From Solanum dulcamara (lineage: Eukaryota > Streptophyta > Magnoliopsida > Solanales > Solanaceae): a DNA stretch of 64,000 nucleotides. A program made the position numbers and the translations under genes. The DNA is taken from NCBI RefSeq assembly GCF_947179165.1, contig NC_077242.1, positions 31,865,097-31,929,096 on the forward strand, in the 5' to 3' direction. Positions 21,552-32,287 of this stretch are shown here, piece after piece (the stretch's first letter is position 1; each line of letters opens with the position of its first letter). The notes under the pieces were generated by a model. The model was not told the DNA's origin. It saw only the letters and a list, made by a program, of their open reading frames with translations, and ran no database searches.

Positions 21552-24500
21552 TGTCACGACCCAATTTCGTAAGTCATGATGGCATCTATTATAACCCTCT
21601 AGTAGGTAAGCCAACCCGTCAACCCGGAACTTCAAGTAATGTGTTTGAAGGCAAAAACTATATAAGAGCATTGAATTATAAAAGTAAACAGAATGAATAA
21701 GCGGAAGTAAACCAAAACATGTTTTAAACAACTAAAGATCCCTCCCAGAACCTGGAAGTCACAAGTACAGAGCTGCTACAAAATAAAATATGAGTACAAG
21801 TCCCAAAAGTGGACCAAAAAGATATAAAACAACCGGCTAGTCTCAGAAGGCAAAAGACGGGCCATCCATGCTGAAGGAGACTAGAATGATCTAAAAACGC
21901 CAAGTACTCACCCTAGTCTCCGAAGTTGACTGCAACAGGCTCGATTTATCCATGGCGATAGCTGGTGCTCGGTCCTGCATCACGAAAGTAGATGCAGAGT
22001 GTAGTATGAGTACCAAGACAACAGGTACCCAATAGGCATCATAGGCCGACTGAGCAGAAAAGGTAAAAACAATATGAAAAAGAAGAATAGCCTAAATAGG
22101 AGTCAACATAAGTATCAAAAGGTAAAAGAGTACTACCTATGAAAACTACAGCTAACTATACCCAACTGGGCCCCCATAAGCCCAATCGGGACACTCGTCC
22201 ACAAATTAAATAAAAACTCGGACGAACACCCATAAGCCCGCCGAGTGCACAGAATAGCTACAACTACCAAGGCTAGGAACCAAGAATCTGTGATGTTAGA
22301 AGCCGAAGTATTATATCATTTCCAAACCCAGAATCTCTAAGAGTCAATCGATCTAGTATTGACTTAGGGGTCGAGGATGGGACTGGTACCCAGAGGCTCA
22401 CCCGAATGTTCAAAGTGGTCAAGGCCGGGACTGGGTACCCAGATGCTTGCCATAATACATAAGTGTGGTCGAGGCCGGGACTGGGTATCCGGATACTCGC
22501 CGTAACACATCAATATGATCAAGGCCAGGACTGGATACCAAGATGCTCATCATACTAGCAAGTCGGCGGAGGCCGGGGCTGGGTACCCAGATGCTCCTCG
22601 ATAATTTAGAATGGAGGCCGGGATTGGGTACCCGGATACTCACAGATATTTTATCCTATGGTCCCAAATATTCTCCTTTCCAACTAAACAATAATAGTAC
22701 CGAGAATCTTCTTTCCAATGAGTCAACCAATATGCCGCCAAAATTAAAACCAGAGCCAAAGTCAACGATCACGAAATCTAGTGATGTCGATGCCTCACAA
22801 AAGTCACGATTATATCGAGTTATGGATGATGGTATTTTTAAGAGCAAGAGTAACGCCTAGCTAAGGCCAAACTACCAGGCACCAGCCCGCTACACCATTC
22901 TATAAGGATCTAAGTCTACCGGAGCGACGCCGGGACATCTAAAGCAAGTTTACATCCTATACTAAAGCCAATATACCCCACCGTATCAACAACATGCTTA
23001 TTCAACTCTACTTATAATACTTAACAAATAACGACAAGATACACATGCTTCTAAATATCCGAAAACCCGATAATAAGTCTAAAGCATGATTTCTAACACC
23101 TAAGATATACAATCAAACTACCCACCCCAAATTCCAACTATTTCAACATGCTTTCACACATTTCGGCTCAATCTAAAGAAAGGTAAATCATAGCCTACCT
23201 GTAGGCCAAACACGCGGGCTCCAAATCACTGTGCTATAGCTTTTCCCTTTCGAACGTCCTCAGAATGCTGCCAAACTGTCAAAAATAAAACCACAACGTC
23301 GATACGGTCGTTTAGACACTAATTTCATAATTTTTGGAGATGGACCAATTTTTGGTTCGAAAACGGGAATTGTGGGACCCACATACGAAATTCCGGATTT
23401 GACCCCCAAAACAGGTTCTAAGCGTCACCCAAGCTCAAAAATCAGATTTATAATATAATTTGGGGTGGAAAATTACGCAAGACGATCAAACAACCAAAAC
23501 TCATAAATTCGGACTAAAGGACCAAAAATGGCAGCATCGAAATCAGTAGATTTTGGAAATACGAGACTCTTGCGAAAAACCCCACAATCTAGCTTCAAGA
23601 ATCACTCAAAACGGAGTTATATTGACCAAGATATATTTTTTCAAAATTCCACAAAATTTCATTCCAAAAATGACTAAATCAGTAACTAAAAAAGCATTTT
23701 TACCTCAAACGAAGCTTCTCCTAACATTTCTGAGATTACCACGAGATTTCTAACGAAATTCTATTGAATTTAGACCCTTAAATCACCAAAATCGGATTTA
23801 TATTGTTCAAGATATAACTTGTCAAAGTTCTTCAAAAATCCATTCCGAAAATGGATACTGCTGCAAATAAAATCATGATTTTTACCTGAATCGAATTCTC
23901 CAAATCAGTTTTCAATCTCTCCAATGGGTTCTCCACGAAAAACCTCACAATTTTGCCTTTTGAATCACCCAATTTGGAGCTCTAGAACTCAAGAAATGAG
24001 GGTTCAAAGTTGAGGAGAAAATCTGAAACAAAATCTGCACTCTTGCTGCAGATTTTCTGATTTTTGCCACAATTTAAAGTCTCCGAACAAACCTTCGGAA
24101 TTCGTTCGGAACCCGATAAAAATAAAATGAATATGCTAACACACTAAATTCGACGTTCTGGACTCAATGATGTATTCAGAATTTCCATACGAGATCATTT
24201 TAATAAAAAGTGGGTCCCACACCCAAGAGTCATTTTCCACAACGAGTCTCGATATTAGCTCGGGAGCCTCGGGAAGCGAACGAAAGGTTGTTCCTGACCA
24301 AAATTGACATTCCAGAACTAACCGCACTGTCAGAATTTTTATTCGAGCGCGTTTTCCAAGAATGTTGACCAAAGTCAACTATAGGCTAATTTCATAGTCA
24401 AAAGCGTCAAATGGTCCCAAACTCATATCAATTGCCTCGATAGTCATTCCAACAATATTACTAGCCTAATTTGGTAATTCCGAAGCTGATGGAACCATCA

Positions 24501-24996
24501 GAATTTGAATCCGAGATCTCGTTGACCCAAAACTCGAAAAGTCGCAACTAAACTAACTTAGGCCTTTAAAATACCAAAATGGACTCGGGACCTCTAAAAA
24601 TTCAAACAACACTTCTTCTAGACCAAAAACCATCTCCTGAATCCAATGGAGTTGTCGGAATTCTATTCCGAGCATCGGAACTCCAAAAGTTGACCAAAGT
24701 CAAACCTTGGCTCAAAGTTCCTCAAATTCTCAACTCAAGGCCTCAAATCTTCGTTACAGCTCCAAAACTGATTCCGTAAAGTCTCCTAAGCCTATTTCAA
24801 CATTTCAGAGCTGCTGGAATTGACGGAATTCCATTCTGAGACCCATAGCTCCAATTGACCCCAAATACCACTTTTTAACACTTAAAGCTTATGAAACTCA
24901 AAATTTCCAAAGACTTAACTTTTCATAGGATTTTCTAAAAATCAACATCCGGTAACAATTAGAAATAACTCGGGGCATCTAAAGGGATGGGTAAAA
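21552..24996 (-). repeat. Gyp-B 5' LTR, truncated at its outer end
   Basis: It is collinear with 12903-16429 until GGGATGGGTAAAA. The final stretch of about 50 bp (GGTCATTTTATAAA... to ATTACA) is missing and replaced by Gyp-A sequence. The six-unit array lies at 22369-22653. Confidence 0.9.
22369..22653. repeat. Tandem array in the Gyp-B 5' LTR
   Basis: Same six-unit array of about 48 bp as 13719-14003, with the same unit order and a few point differences. Confidence 0.85.
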
Positions 24997-25094
24997 TTGT
25001 CGTCTTTCACTCAATATTGTCGTCTTTCACTCGGACAATGTGATAAACACACCCTTTTGAGATTAGCTTCCTGGCCCTAAGGTAGGAAATAAAC
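24997..25094. repeat. Junction duplication at Gyp-B: 16-bp direct repeat and 86-bp right copy
   Basis: TTGTCGTCTTTCACTC appears at 24997-25012 and again at 25017-25032. From 25009 to 25094 the text repeats the 86 bp found left of Gyp-B at 12817-12902. The true 5-bp target duplication and LTR end are gone. Confidence 0.9.
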
Positions 25095-25699
25095 TTACCC
25101 TTAGGCACGACAGGACTCCCCTTCCACTCTATGATAGCCTCATTCGGGAATTTGAACTTAACAATCCGAGTCCTATAGTCAACTGAGGCATAACAGACAT
25201 AAAGCCAGTCCATGCCAAGGATCACGTCGAAATCAACTATGTCCAACTCAACCAAGTTAGCCAAGGTAACCCTGTGATGAATTGACACAGTGCAATCTCT
25301 ATAGACTCTGTCAACTAAGATAGAATCACCGACAGGAGTAGCTACACTGAAAGGATCAAGAAGATATTCAGGAATTTTATCAAACTTACTTGCCACGTAA
25401 GGAGTCACAAAAGATAGTGTGACACCCAAATCCATCAAAACATAACAGTCAAGAAAAGAGACTCGAATCATACCCATCACAACATTTGGAGAGTTCTCTT
25501 GATCTTGGCGACTACCCATGGCATATATACGATTCGTACCTCCACTCGTACCTGAAGTAGTGCCCCTCTGATTATCTCTACCCGATGGTGCGGTGGCAGG
25601 ATACTGAGCTCTGTTTTCCCCTATTGGATACTCCCTCTGAAAATGGTCCATTTGGCCGCATTTATAACAACCAGCCCTACCCGCTCCGCACTCTCCCAA
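25007..25699 (-). CDS. Gyp-A zinc knuckle and aspartic protease
   Basis: 230 codons. The knuckle CYKCGQMDHFQREY at residues 11-24 has Tyr in place of the last Cys. The protease region has CYVLMDLGVTLSFVTPYVA, where the catalytic D-S-G-A reads D-L-G-V, so neither motif is intact. ELDIVDFDVILGMDWLYVCY and the [15 protein letters not shown] segment follow in the order usual for Tekay-type elements. The frame leads into ...VKDDNIE at the Gyp-B junction and resumes at 12838 on the other side, so Gyp-B interrupted a continuous pol frame. Confidence 0.9.
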   Translation of the reverse strand: MGECGAGRAGCYKCGQMDHFQREYPIGENRAQYPATAPSGRDNQRGTTSGTSGGTNRIYAMGSRQDQENSPNVVMGMIRVSFLDCYVLMDLGVTLSFVTPYVASKFDKIPEYLLDPFSVATPVGDSILVDRVYRDCTVSIHHRVTLANLVELDIVDFDVILGMDWLYVCYASVDYRTRIVKFKFPNEAIIEWKGSPVVPKGKFISYLRARKLISKGCVYHIVRVKDDNIE

Positions 25700-25789
25700 G
25701 TGGAGCCTACCACACTTGCCACATGGTGACTTCCCTCTCGAACCTTGAACCTTATTAGCCTGGGATTGAGAACCCTGGGGTCTGACATT

Positions 25790-26753
25790 CTAATGACTCT
25801 GTCTCTGTCGATCATACCTGGGCTGTGGCATAGGTGCACTTATAGTCGATGAGGCATAGCTGTTAGGCCTCTTCTGGAAGAAGGACCTGTTGCTCTTGTT
25901 CTGCCTCTGTTCATTCTCATGTCCCGCTGATTTTGCCTTCTTGCTCAGATTCTCCTCCCTGTCTTTCCTTTTTTTCATCCTTCACCTGCTAAGCATACAC
26001 TATCAATCTTGAAGTATCCATGTCGGAGATTAACAATGCTGCTTTGCAATCCCTCTTCACATGTCTCCCCAATCCAGAGACGAACTTTCTCATCTTCGAC
26101 CTCATATCTGGGATCATTTCTGGAGCATACCTGGATAGCTGGATGAACTTCAGGCTGTACCCCTTAACAGTCATGCCTTCTTGTTTCAGATTCACAAACT
26201 CCTCCACTTTCGCTTCCCTCAATTCTCGGGGAAAGAAGTGGTCAAGAAAGGCTCCTTCAAATTTATCCCATACAGCAGGTTCAACATTCTCACCCCTACC
26301 TTGTTCCCATTGGTTATACCAGATGTTTGCCATATCCTTGAGTTGGTAAGACACCAACTCAACCCCCTCGATCTCCGTAGCATGCATAGCTTTCAGGATC
26401 TTCCACACCTCATCAACAAAATTTTGGGGGTCTTCATCAACCTTAGAACCCGTGAATGTCGGCGGATTCATTCTCGGGAAGTCTCTAATTCTGGTAGCAG
26501 CAGACAGCTCTTGGGAACTAGAGCTAAGAGTTGGCGAGCTCTGGTTACCATTTCGGGCAGCCACTAATTGAGTGAGCATAGCAATCGCTCCCCTAAAGTC
26601 TACTTCCTAAGTTGGTGCAGGTGGAGTAGTAGGCATTTGAGGTACCTCAGCATACCTCATCGGTCGGCCCCTAGCCCTCGATAGGCGTACCTATGATTGG
26701 GGCATCTCCGCGCTATTAGCATTCCTCTAGCTAGCAGTACATTTAGGAGACAT
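25790..26753 (-). pseudogene. Gyp-A Gag (broken)
   Basis: The Gag ATG is probably at 26753 (MSPK...), but early stops interrupt the frame before the long stretch 26579-25989. That stretch has RIRDFPRMNPPTFTGSKVDE, VSYQLKDMANIWYNQWEQGR, FFPRELREAKVEEFVNLKQE and MTVKGYSLKFIQLSRYAPEM, all characteristic of Tekay/Del Gag. After a stop at about 25986 a Lys/Arg/Gln-rich linker (25978-25790) leads towards the zinc knuckle. The protein would form virus-like particles. It cannot be made in full from this copy. Confidence 0.88.
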
Positions 26754-26951
26754 TATCTATAACGTATAAACGCACGAATTAGAGAGAAAGTTTATAGAGT
26801 GTAACTCTATCGCACGAATTCAGAGTATGAAAGAAGTGAAACAATTCTTAATGTCTTATAGCCTCCTGATTATAAGTGTGGTGCACAACACACCCATAAG
26901 TAAGACTCTACTAGACATGGCTTCATAGACTCCCTAGGACTCTTGAACTCT

Positions 26952-26965
26952 GGGCTCTGATACCA
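26952..26965 (-). other. Gyp-A primer binding site (initiator Met-tRNA)
   Basis: The minus strand reads TGGTATCAGAGCCC four bases inside the 5' LTR. Confidence 0.92.
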
Positions 26966-26969
26966 TGTT

Positions 26970-29461
26970 TGTCATGCCCCGGGAGGGTACCCTAGGCGCG
27001 ATCGGCACTCGAAAACCATTTCTGGCCTTCAAGCGAACCACCTGGTCCAGTCACACTTTCATTCAATCACATTCACTCAGTGGAGGACTCAATCATAAGC
27101 ACACTATTCATATTATAAGGGCCGAAGGCCAAACACTATCAACTCATCAAAACAAGTATAATAAAAGGTATTCAATATAACAGTCCAACCTTCCCACACT
27201 CTGTTCTATGAAGCCTCTATCACAATATAGTAGGTGCCAATGACAAGCCCATGGCTACCAATAAGCAAGAATAAAAAAAGCAAACAAAACGGTAAAGAAA
27301 ATATGGCATCCTCTGAAAACTAGGAGGGCTCACCATGTAGCTAGATGTGTGTAGATCTTCAACGGTGCGCTAGTTAATGATCTCTGGTACCTGTCTCTGC
27401 ATCATGAAATAATGCAGGCCAAATGGCGTCAGTACGTGGAATGTATGAGTATGTAAAATGGCCGAATTAAACAACATCAGAAAAGAATCAACAAACTCAG
27501 AAATCTCAACTCATAAATAAGTAACAACTCACTCCAATGTCCTAAGTCTAACAAAAAATGGTTTAGACGGGACCAAATCACATGCCACTCAACTCAACTG
27601 ACTCGGAGTACTATCAAGACCTAAATGGGAGTTTCTCTTATCCGACAACCATCACTTATGAGCTAGTGATAGTACAACAATTAGACGTTGTAGCCACGTC
27701 CGTCCAAACCTTACCAGGGCATAAATGCCACCCTAATCATGGATGCCATCGATTATTCAAGTCCTATCATTTCAGCATAATAAAATGGGAAAAATCCGAC
27801 TTTAACGGTTCGATCCCACGGGAAGCATCCGACTTTAACGGTTCCATCTCTACCTATGTTGGCGGCGTAGTTTCTGGGGTTCGAGTATGGACTATACTCT
27901 CACCCGATTCGGTGCTCGATACTCCTCCCATGACTCCATGCTCATAAGACTCCATCCTATCATCTCAAACAAGCCCTCATGGCTAGTTTCCTTTAGAACC
28001 TTGCCGACTCATCAACTCTATCCTTAATTCAACTCAATCGAGTCATAACGGCAAGTCTCATTTAGGACCTTGTCTACTCGTCAATTCTATCCTCCAATCA
28101 ATTCAATCAAGCCTAAATTAGATATGCATTTATAACATCCCACAAACATAACAAACTATTCCTCTCCTCATTTTTCACCTCCTTAGGACTCATCACAACT
28201 CTAAGAATTTTAAACCAACAATTCAAGAGGAGTAACACATTTAAGGAAATCGACATATTCAACATAATTATATGATTAAGGAAATCAACAAGGCTTATTA
28301 ACAACCCATCTCCATCAACTCATGCTAACATGAAGGTTTTAGAAATTTCTTAGCTCAACAACATCAACACAATAAGAAGCAAAGTAATCGGAGGCAAGAC
28401 TCATTCAAACAAAAACCTATCAAGAAACTCCATTCCTATGGACATCTAACCTCAAAGAAAGAGTAGGGCACATGGGTGGACTCAACCCATGCTTTGAGTA
28501 GCCTTACAAACCTTAGAATAAATTCTTGAAGAAACCTTATTGTTGGGCCTTCAATGGCAACTTGAAGTCTTGAAGCTCTTAGAGGCAAATCTTGTTGAAG
28601 AAGGATTTGGAGAAGAATAGAGGGGCTTCTAGGGCTTTTTAAAGAGATAGGAAGAGGCTAAAAATGATCCAAAATGTTCAAGGCTTGATACATATATAAT
28701 TTGGGACAATTCCCAAATTGCCCTTTTTCAAAAATCTGGAAAATAGGCCAAAAATACCCTTGGCGCGATAGTGGCTTGTAGCGCCACTGCGGCGCCAAGT
28801 CGAATAGGCTAAAATCCTGCACATCTTTTAGTGGCGCATTGCGCCAAGGACCAAACTACTGAGGCTTGTTCCTAGCGCGATAGTGGCGCGTCGCGCCCTT
28901 ACAGCGCCAAGCCCAAGTTTTCTGGGTTTGGAAAATAGGCTTGAAAACCCTACACACCTCGTAGTGGCTCGCCGCGCCAGGGACTAAACTACTAAGGCTT
29001 GTTCCTAGCGCGATAGTGGTGCATCGTGCTACTGCTGCGCCAAGCCCAGATTTCCAGCAGTTGCAACCCAGGCCTGAAATTCCTGCCGTGCTAGTTCGTT
29101 TTAGGATCGTCATATCTTTTGACTTCGAACTCCAAAAATTACATACTTGGTGGCGTTAGAAAGAAGACTCGATGACCTTTAATTTAGTAGGTCATGGGCC
29201 ACCCAGATTGTCATCTTTCAAAAGATAGGGTCATTAGAAGTCGACTCCTTATACGAACACATCCTGAAACTTAGCCACGACGAATCTTTTGGACTTAGCT
29301 TGGTCCTAGGGGTCCTTTGTGACCCCACATCACCTCCAACACTCTTCAATTACTCAGGGACTCATCTTAACTCATACATATACTTCACAATAATAGAGTT
29401 TGACCCTACACGAATACAAGAAAGGTATGAATCTTAAGGAAAGATTTTGGAGGGTGTTACA
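26970..29461 (-). repeat. Gyp-A 5' LTR
   Basis: A 2492-bp LTR, TGTCATG...GTTACA, collinear with 7259-9751. Its own GC palindrome cluster lies at 28760-29044. Confidence 0.92.
28760..29044. repeat. GC palindrome cluster in the Gyp-A 5' LTR
   Basis: Same three-part cluster as 9050-9332. Several CpG positions differ between the two copies by C to T or G to A, which fits methylation-driven decay. Confidence 0.75.
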
Positions 29462-29466
29462 TTCAT

Positions 29467-30018
29467 ATTATAGCTCATATGATTTGTGTTAGTTAATTGT
29501 ATATCTCACTTGTGTTATGTTAAAATTATAATTATCTTACTAATATTGCATTTACCATGTTTTATATTTCTAACCTTGTTTTAAATGATTCTATCATATT
29601 TTATCTTGATTATTGCATTATCATATTTTATGTCATCCATTGCACATTCTCCAAACTCAGTACATTTCATAGTACTGACCGCATACTTTTTTTGCCTATA
29701 TTATTTTATTATATAGGTCATGATGCTCCCCATCTGGCTCGTCATTATTATTAGATCCTATCTACAATTCATTATTTGGTGAGTTCTCATGGTTCGAGGG
29801 CATTACCACTTTATGAGTTCCTCATGTCTTTTCATTTTCACACTTCATTTAGTTTCAATTTATTTTGTGAGCTAGGGCTTGTCCTATGACATACATGTGA
29901 TAGTAGAGGGCTATGTTAGACTAGTATGATTTTTGTTGTATCAGTCTTTATACTCAAATTTCTCTCCTTTGAGATTGCCATGATGAAATTATTGTTGAGA
30001 CTTATCTTTTACTCGGAT
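29467..30018 (+). mobile_element. Gypsy LTR C2, right part
   Basis: After the second TTCAT (29462-29466) the text parallels the later part of the Gyp-C1 LTR. AGTACATTTCATAGTACTGA followed by CGCATACTTTTT and GCCTATATT matches 48535-48575. A GCTAGGGCTTGTCCTATGAC segment matches about 48730. Similarity runs out near 30018, where a different LTR fragment begins, so the LTR end is lost. Confidence 0.6.
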
Positions 30019-32231
30019 GAAAATTTACACAGTGCAGTAAGTTCTGGAATGTCGATTTTAGATTAGAACGACCCTTCGTTCACTTTCTGAGGCTTTCGGT
30101 CTAATCTCGAGGACCATTGTGGAATGTGGCTTAAAATTATACTTGGGTGTGGAATCCACTTTTTATTAAAATGATCTCGTATGGGACTTCTGAATTCTCC
30201 ATTATGTCCGAAATATCAAATTTAGTGGAGTAGCATAATTGGTTTATTTTTATTGGGTTCTAAACGAATTTCGAGCACCCCGTCGGAGATTTTGGACTTT
30301 TCCAAAATCTGTGTTGATCTGGTGCAAGCAACCCTTTTTTTGGGTTTTTGTCTCAACTTTAAAATCCTTTGTCTTAGGCTATAAAGCTCGAAATTGGTTG
30401 ATTCAAAAGGCAAATTTGTGATATTTTTCGAGGAGAACGCATTGGGGAGCTCAAAAACTGATTTGGGGCATTCGATTGAGGTAAATTATTGATTTTAGTC
30501 ACTATAATGTCCATTTTCGGAGTTAATTTTTGAATAACTTTGAGAATTTATTTCTTGGCTTATTCAAGAGATTTTCATGAGAAATCTCGTGGTAATATTA
30601 GAAATATGAGAAGAGGCTTCGGGTGAGGTAAGAAATCAAATTTTGCTACTGCCATAGTTATTTTCAGAGTTGAATTTTATTGTATTTGTGGAGGTTGTAA
30701 CTTGGTCAATTGAACTTTGTTTTTAGTGATATTTGAGGCTAGATTGTGGGGAATTTCGCAAGGAACATCATGGTGTAATTTTCTTGGATTGGGAAGGTAT
30801 TGTTTTTCCAGAATTCGCTGATCAAAAAGGTGTCAATTTTCCCCTTTTATTTGAATTTGGCGAATTATGGTTGCATGCTCATCCCGCATAATTTTCCACC
30901 CCGAATTATGTTATATTGTTGATTTGTGAGCATGGGTTGACATTTAAAACCTATTTTGGGCTCAAATCTGTAATTTCGGATATGGGCCCCACATTCCCCA
31001 TTTTAGACCCCAAAATTGATCCGTCTCTAAAAATCATGAACTTAGTGTCTAAACGACTGTAAAGATATTCTGATTCTATTTTTGACAACGTGGCAGCGTT
31101 CTGAGGCCATTTGAAAGAAAAAAGCTCTAGCACCATGATGTGGAGCTCGCGTGTTTAGCCTATAGATAGGCTACGGTTTACCCTTCTTTAGATTGAGCTG
31201 GAATGTGTGAAAGTATGTTGAAATAGTTGGAATTTGGGTTGGATAGTTTGATTGTATAACTTTTTTTTTACCCCCCATTTTAGAGGATTTATAGTGTTTC
31301 CACACTTCCCCTCCAGTGTGACTCGAACCCAGGACCTACCGGTCGTGGGTGGAGGTGCTTAACCAACTGAGCAAGCCTCACTTGTCTTTGATTGTATAAC
31401 TTAGGTGTTAGAAATCATGTTTTAGGCTTTTTACTGGGGTTTTTTTGGGTATTTGGAAGCATGTGTATCTTGTCGTTATTTGTTAATATTGTAAGAAGAG
31501 TTGAATGAGCATGTTGTTGATACTGTGGAGTATATTGGCCTTAATATAGGATGTAAACTTGCTTTAGATGCCCCAACGTCGCTCCGGTAGACTTAGATTC
31601 TTGTAGAATAGTGTAGCGAGCTAGTGCCTAGTAGTTTGGCCTTAGCTAGGCGATACCCTTGCTCTTAAGAACACCATCATCCATCACTCGGCATAGTCAT
31701 AGCTTTCGAGATACATCAAAAATACTAGATTTTGTGATCGTTTGGCTTCGGCTCCGATTCAAGTTTTGGTGGCATATGAGTTGACACATTGGGGAGGAAA
31801 TTCTCGGTACTATTGTTTTCTAGTTGGAATGGAGAATATTCGGTAATAGGGAATGAGTTATCTGTGAGCATCCGGGTACCCAGTTCCGGCCTCTATTCTA
31901 AATTATCAGAGAGCATCTAGGTACCCATCCCTAGCATCTGTCGGCTTGCTAGTATGACGAGCATCCGGGTACCTAGTCTTGTCCTCGATCATATCGCTGT
32001 GTTACTGCGAGCATCTAGCTACGCAGTCTTGGCCTTGACCGCACCAATGTATTATGGCAAGTATTCAGGTACCTAGTCGCGGCCTTGGCCATGTTGGAAA
32101 TTTGGGCGAGCAGTTGGGTTCCAATCCCGGCCTCGACCGCTAAGGCACCCCTAGTTCGTTGACTCTTGGAGATTCTGAGTTTGGAAATGATACAGTTCTT
32201 CGGTTTCCGACCTCACAGATTCTTGGTTCCT
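30019..32231 (+). mobile_element. LTR fragment of a Gyp-B-related element, opposite orientation
   Basis: The reverse complement of the Gyp-B LTR from about 15730 to 13625 aligns along this stretch. Shared landmarks are AGTTCTGGAATGTCGATTTT, TTCGGAGTT-type segments, CGCTCCGGTAGACTTAGATT at about 31573, and the tandem array of about 48 bp at 31866-32135. Divergence is clearly higher than between the two Gyp-B LTRs. Both LTR ends are missing. There is no coding capacity. Confidence 0.8.
31263..31386 (-). mobile_element. tRNA-derived SINE with target duplication
   Basis: On the minus strand the element starts near GAGGCTTGCTCAGTTGGTTA (A-box region), has GGTTCGAGTC (B box) about 40 bp on, and ends with a poly-A run (T run on plus at 31263-31269). 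A 16-bp direct repeat TTTGATTGTATAACTT flanks it (31247-31262 and 31387-31402), and the host LTR reads through with one copy. The body of about 124 bp is short for plant SINEs. I cannot name the family with certainty. Confidence 0.88.
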
Positions 32232-32287
32232 ATTGCAATAAATAGTAGATCTTAACCCATAATTCTTTTGAAATTCAATGAGTTCAA

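Larger units (their letters stand above)
12903..24996 (-). mobile_element. Gyp-B: Ty3-gypsy (Tekay/Del-like) element nested in Gyp-A
   Basis: About 12.1 kb. The LTRs at 12903-16429 (3527 bp) and 21552-24996 (3445 bp, about 50 bp short at its outer end) both begin TGTCACGACC. A Met-tRNA primer site at 21536-21548, gag at 21132-20011, protease at 19968-19234, RT-RNase H-integrase at 19194-17008 and an integrase C-terminal chromodomain-like region at 16917-16390 are all on the minus strand. The LTRs differ at about 2% over the first 240 bp by eye, fewer than the LTRs of the Gyp-A host element, so Gyp-B is younger. It has a 599-codon uninterrupted pol stretch and is the least decayed element here. 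Confidence 0.92.
7259..29461 (-). mobile_element. Gyp-A: Ty3-gypsy (Tekay/Del-like) element, interrupted by Gyp-B
   Basis: Two LTRs of about 2.49 kb (7259-9751 and 26970-29461) start TGTCA(C/T)GCCCCGGGAGGG and end TTACA. They are flanked by TTCAT on both sides. A primer site for initiator Met-tRNA (26952-26965) and a purine tract (9752-9764) show that the element reads on the minus strand. Gag, protease, RT-RNase H and integrase follow in the order expected of gypsy elements. Gyp-B sits between the protease and RT regions. Without Gyp-B the element would be about 10.1 kb. Stops and frameshifts in every domain make it non-autonomous. The LTRs differ at roughly 5% of positions over the first 300 bp by eye. 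Confidence 0.92.

Noticed and set aside
26952..26965. TGGTATCAGAGCCC could mark a tRNA gene
   Set aside because: It is only 14 bases next to an LTR end, the standard Met-tRNA primer site. The same applies at 21536 and 48977.
31320..31380. tRNA-like sequence with A and B boxes
   Set aside because: There is no acceptor stem or CCA-side pairing, and the poly-A tail and 16-bp target duplication show that it is a SINE, not a tRNA gene.
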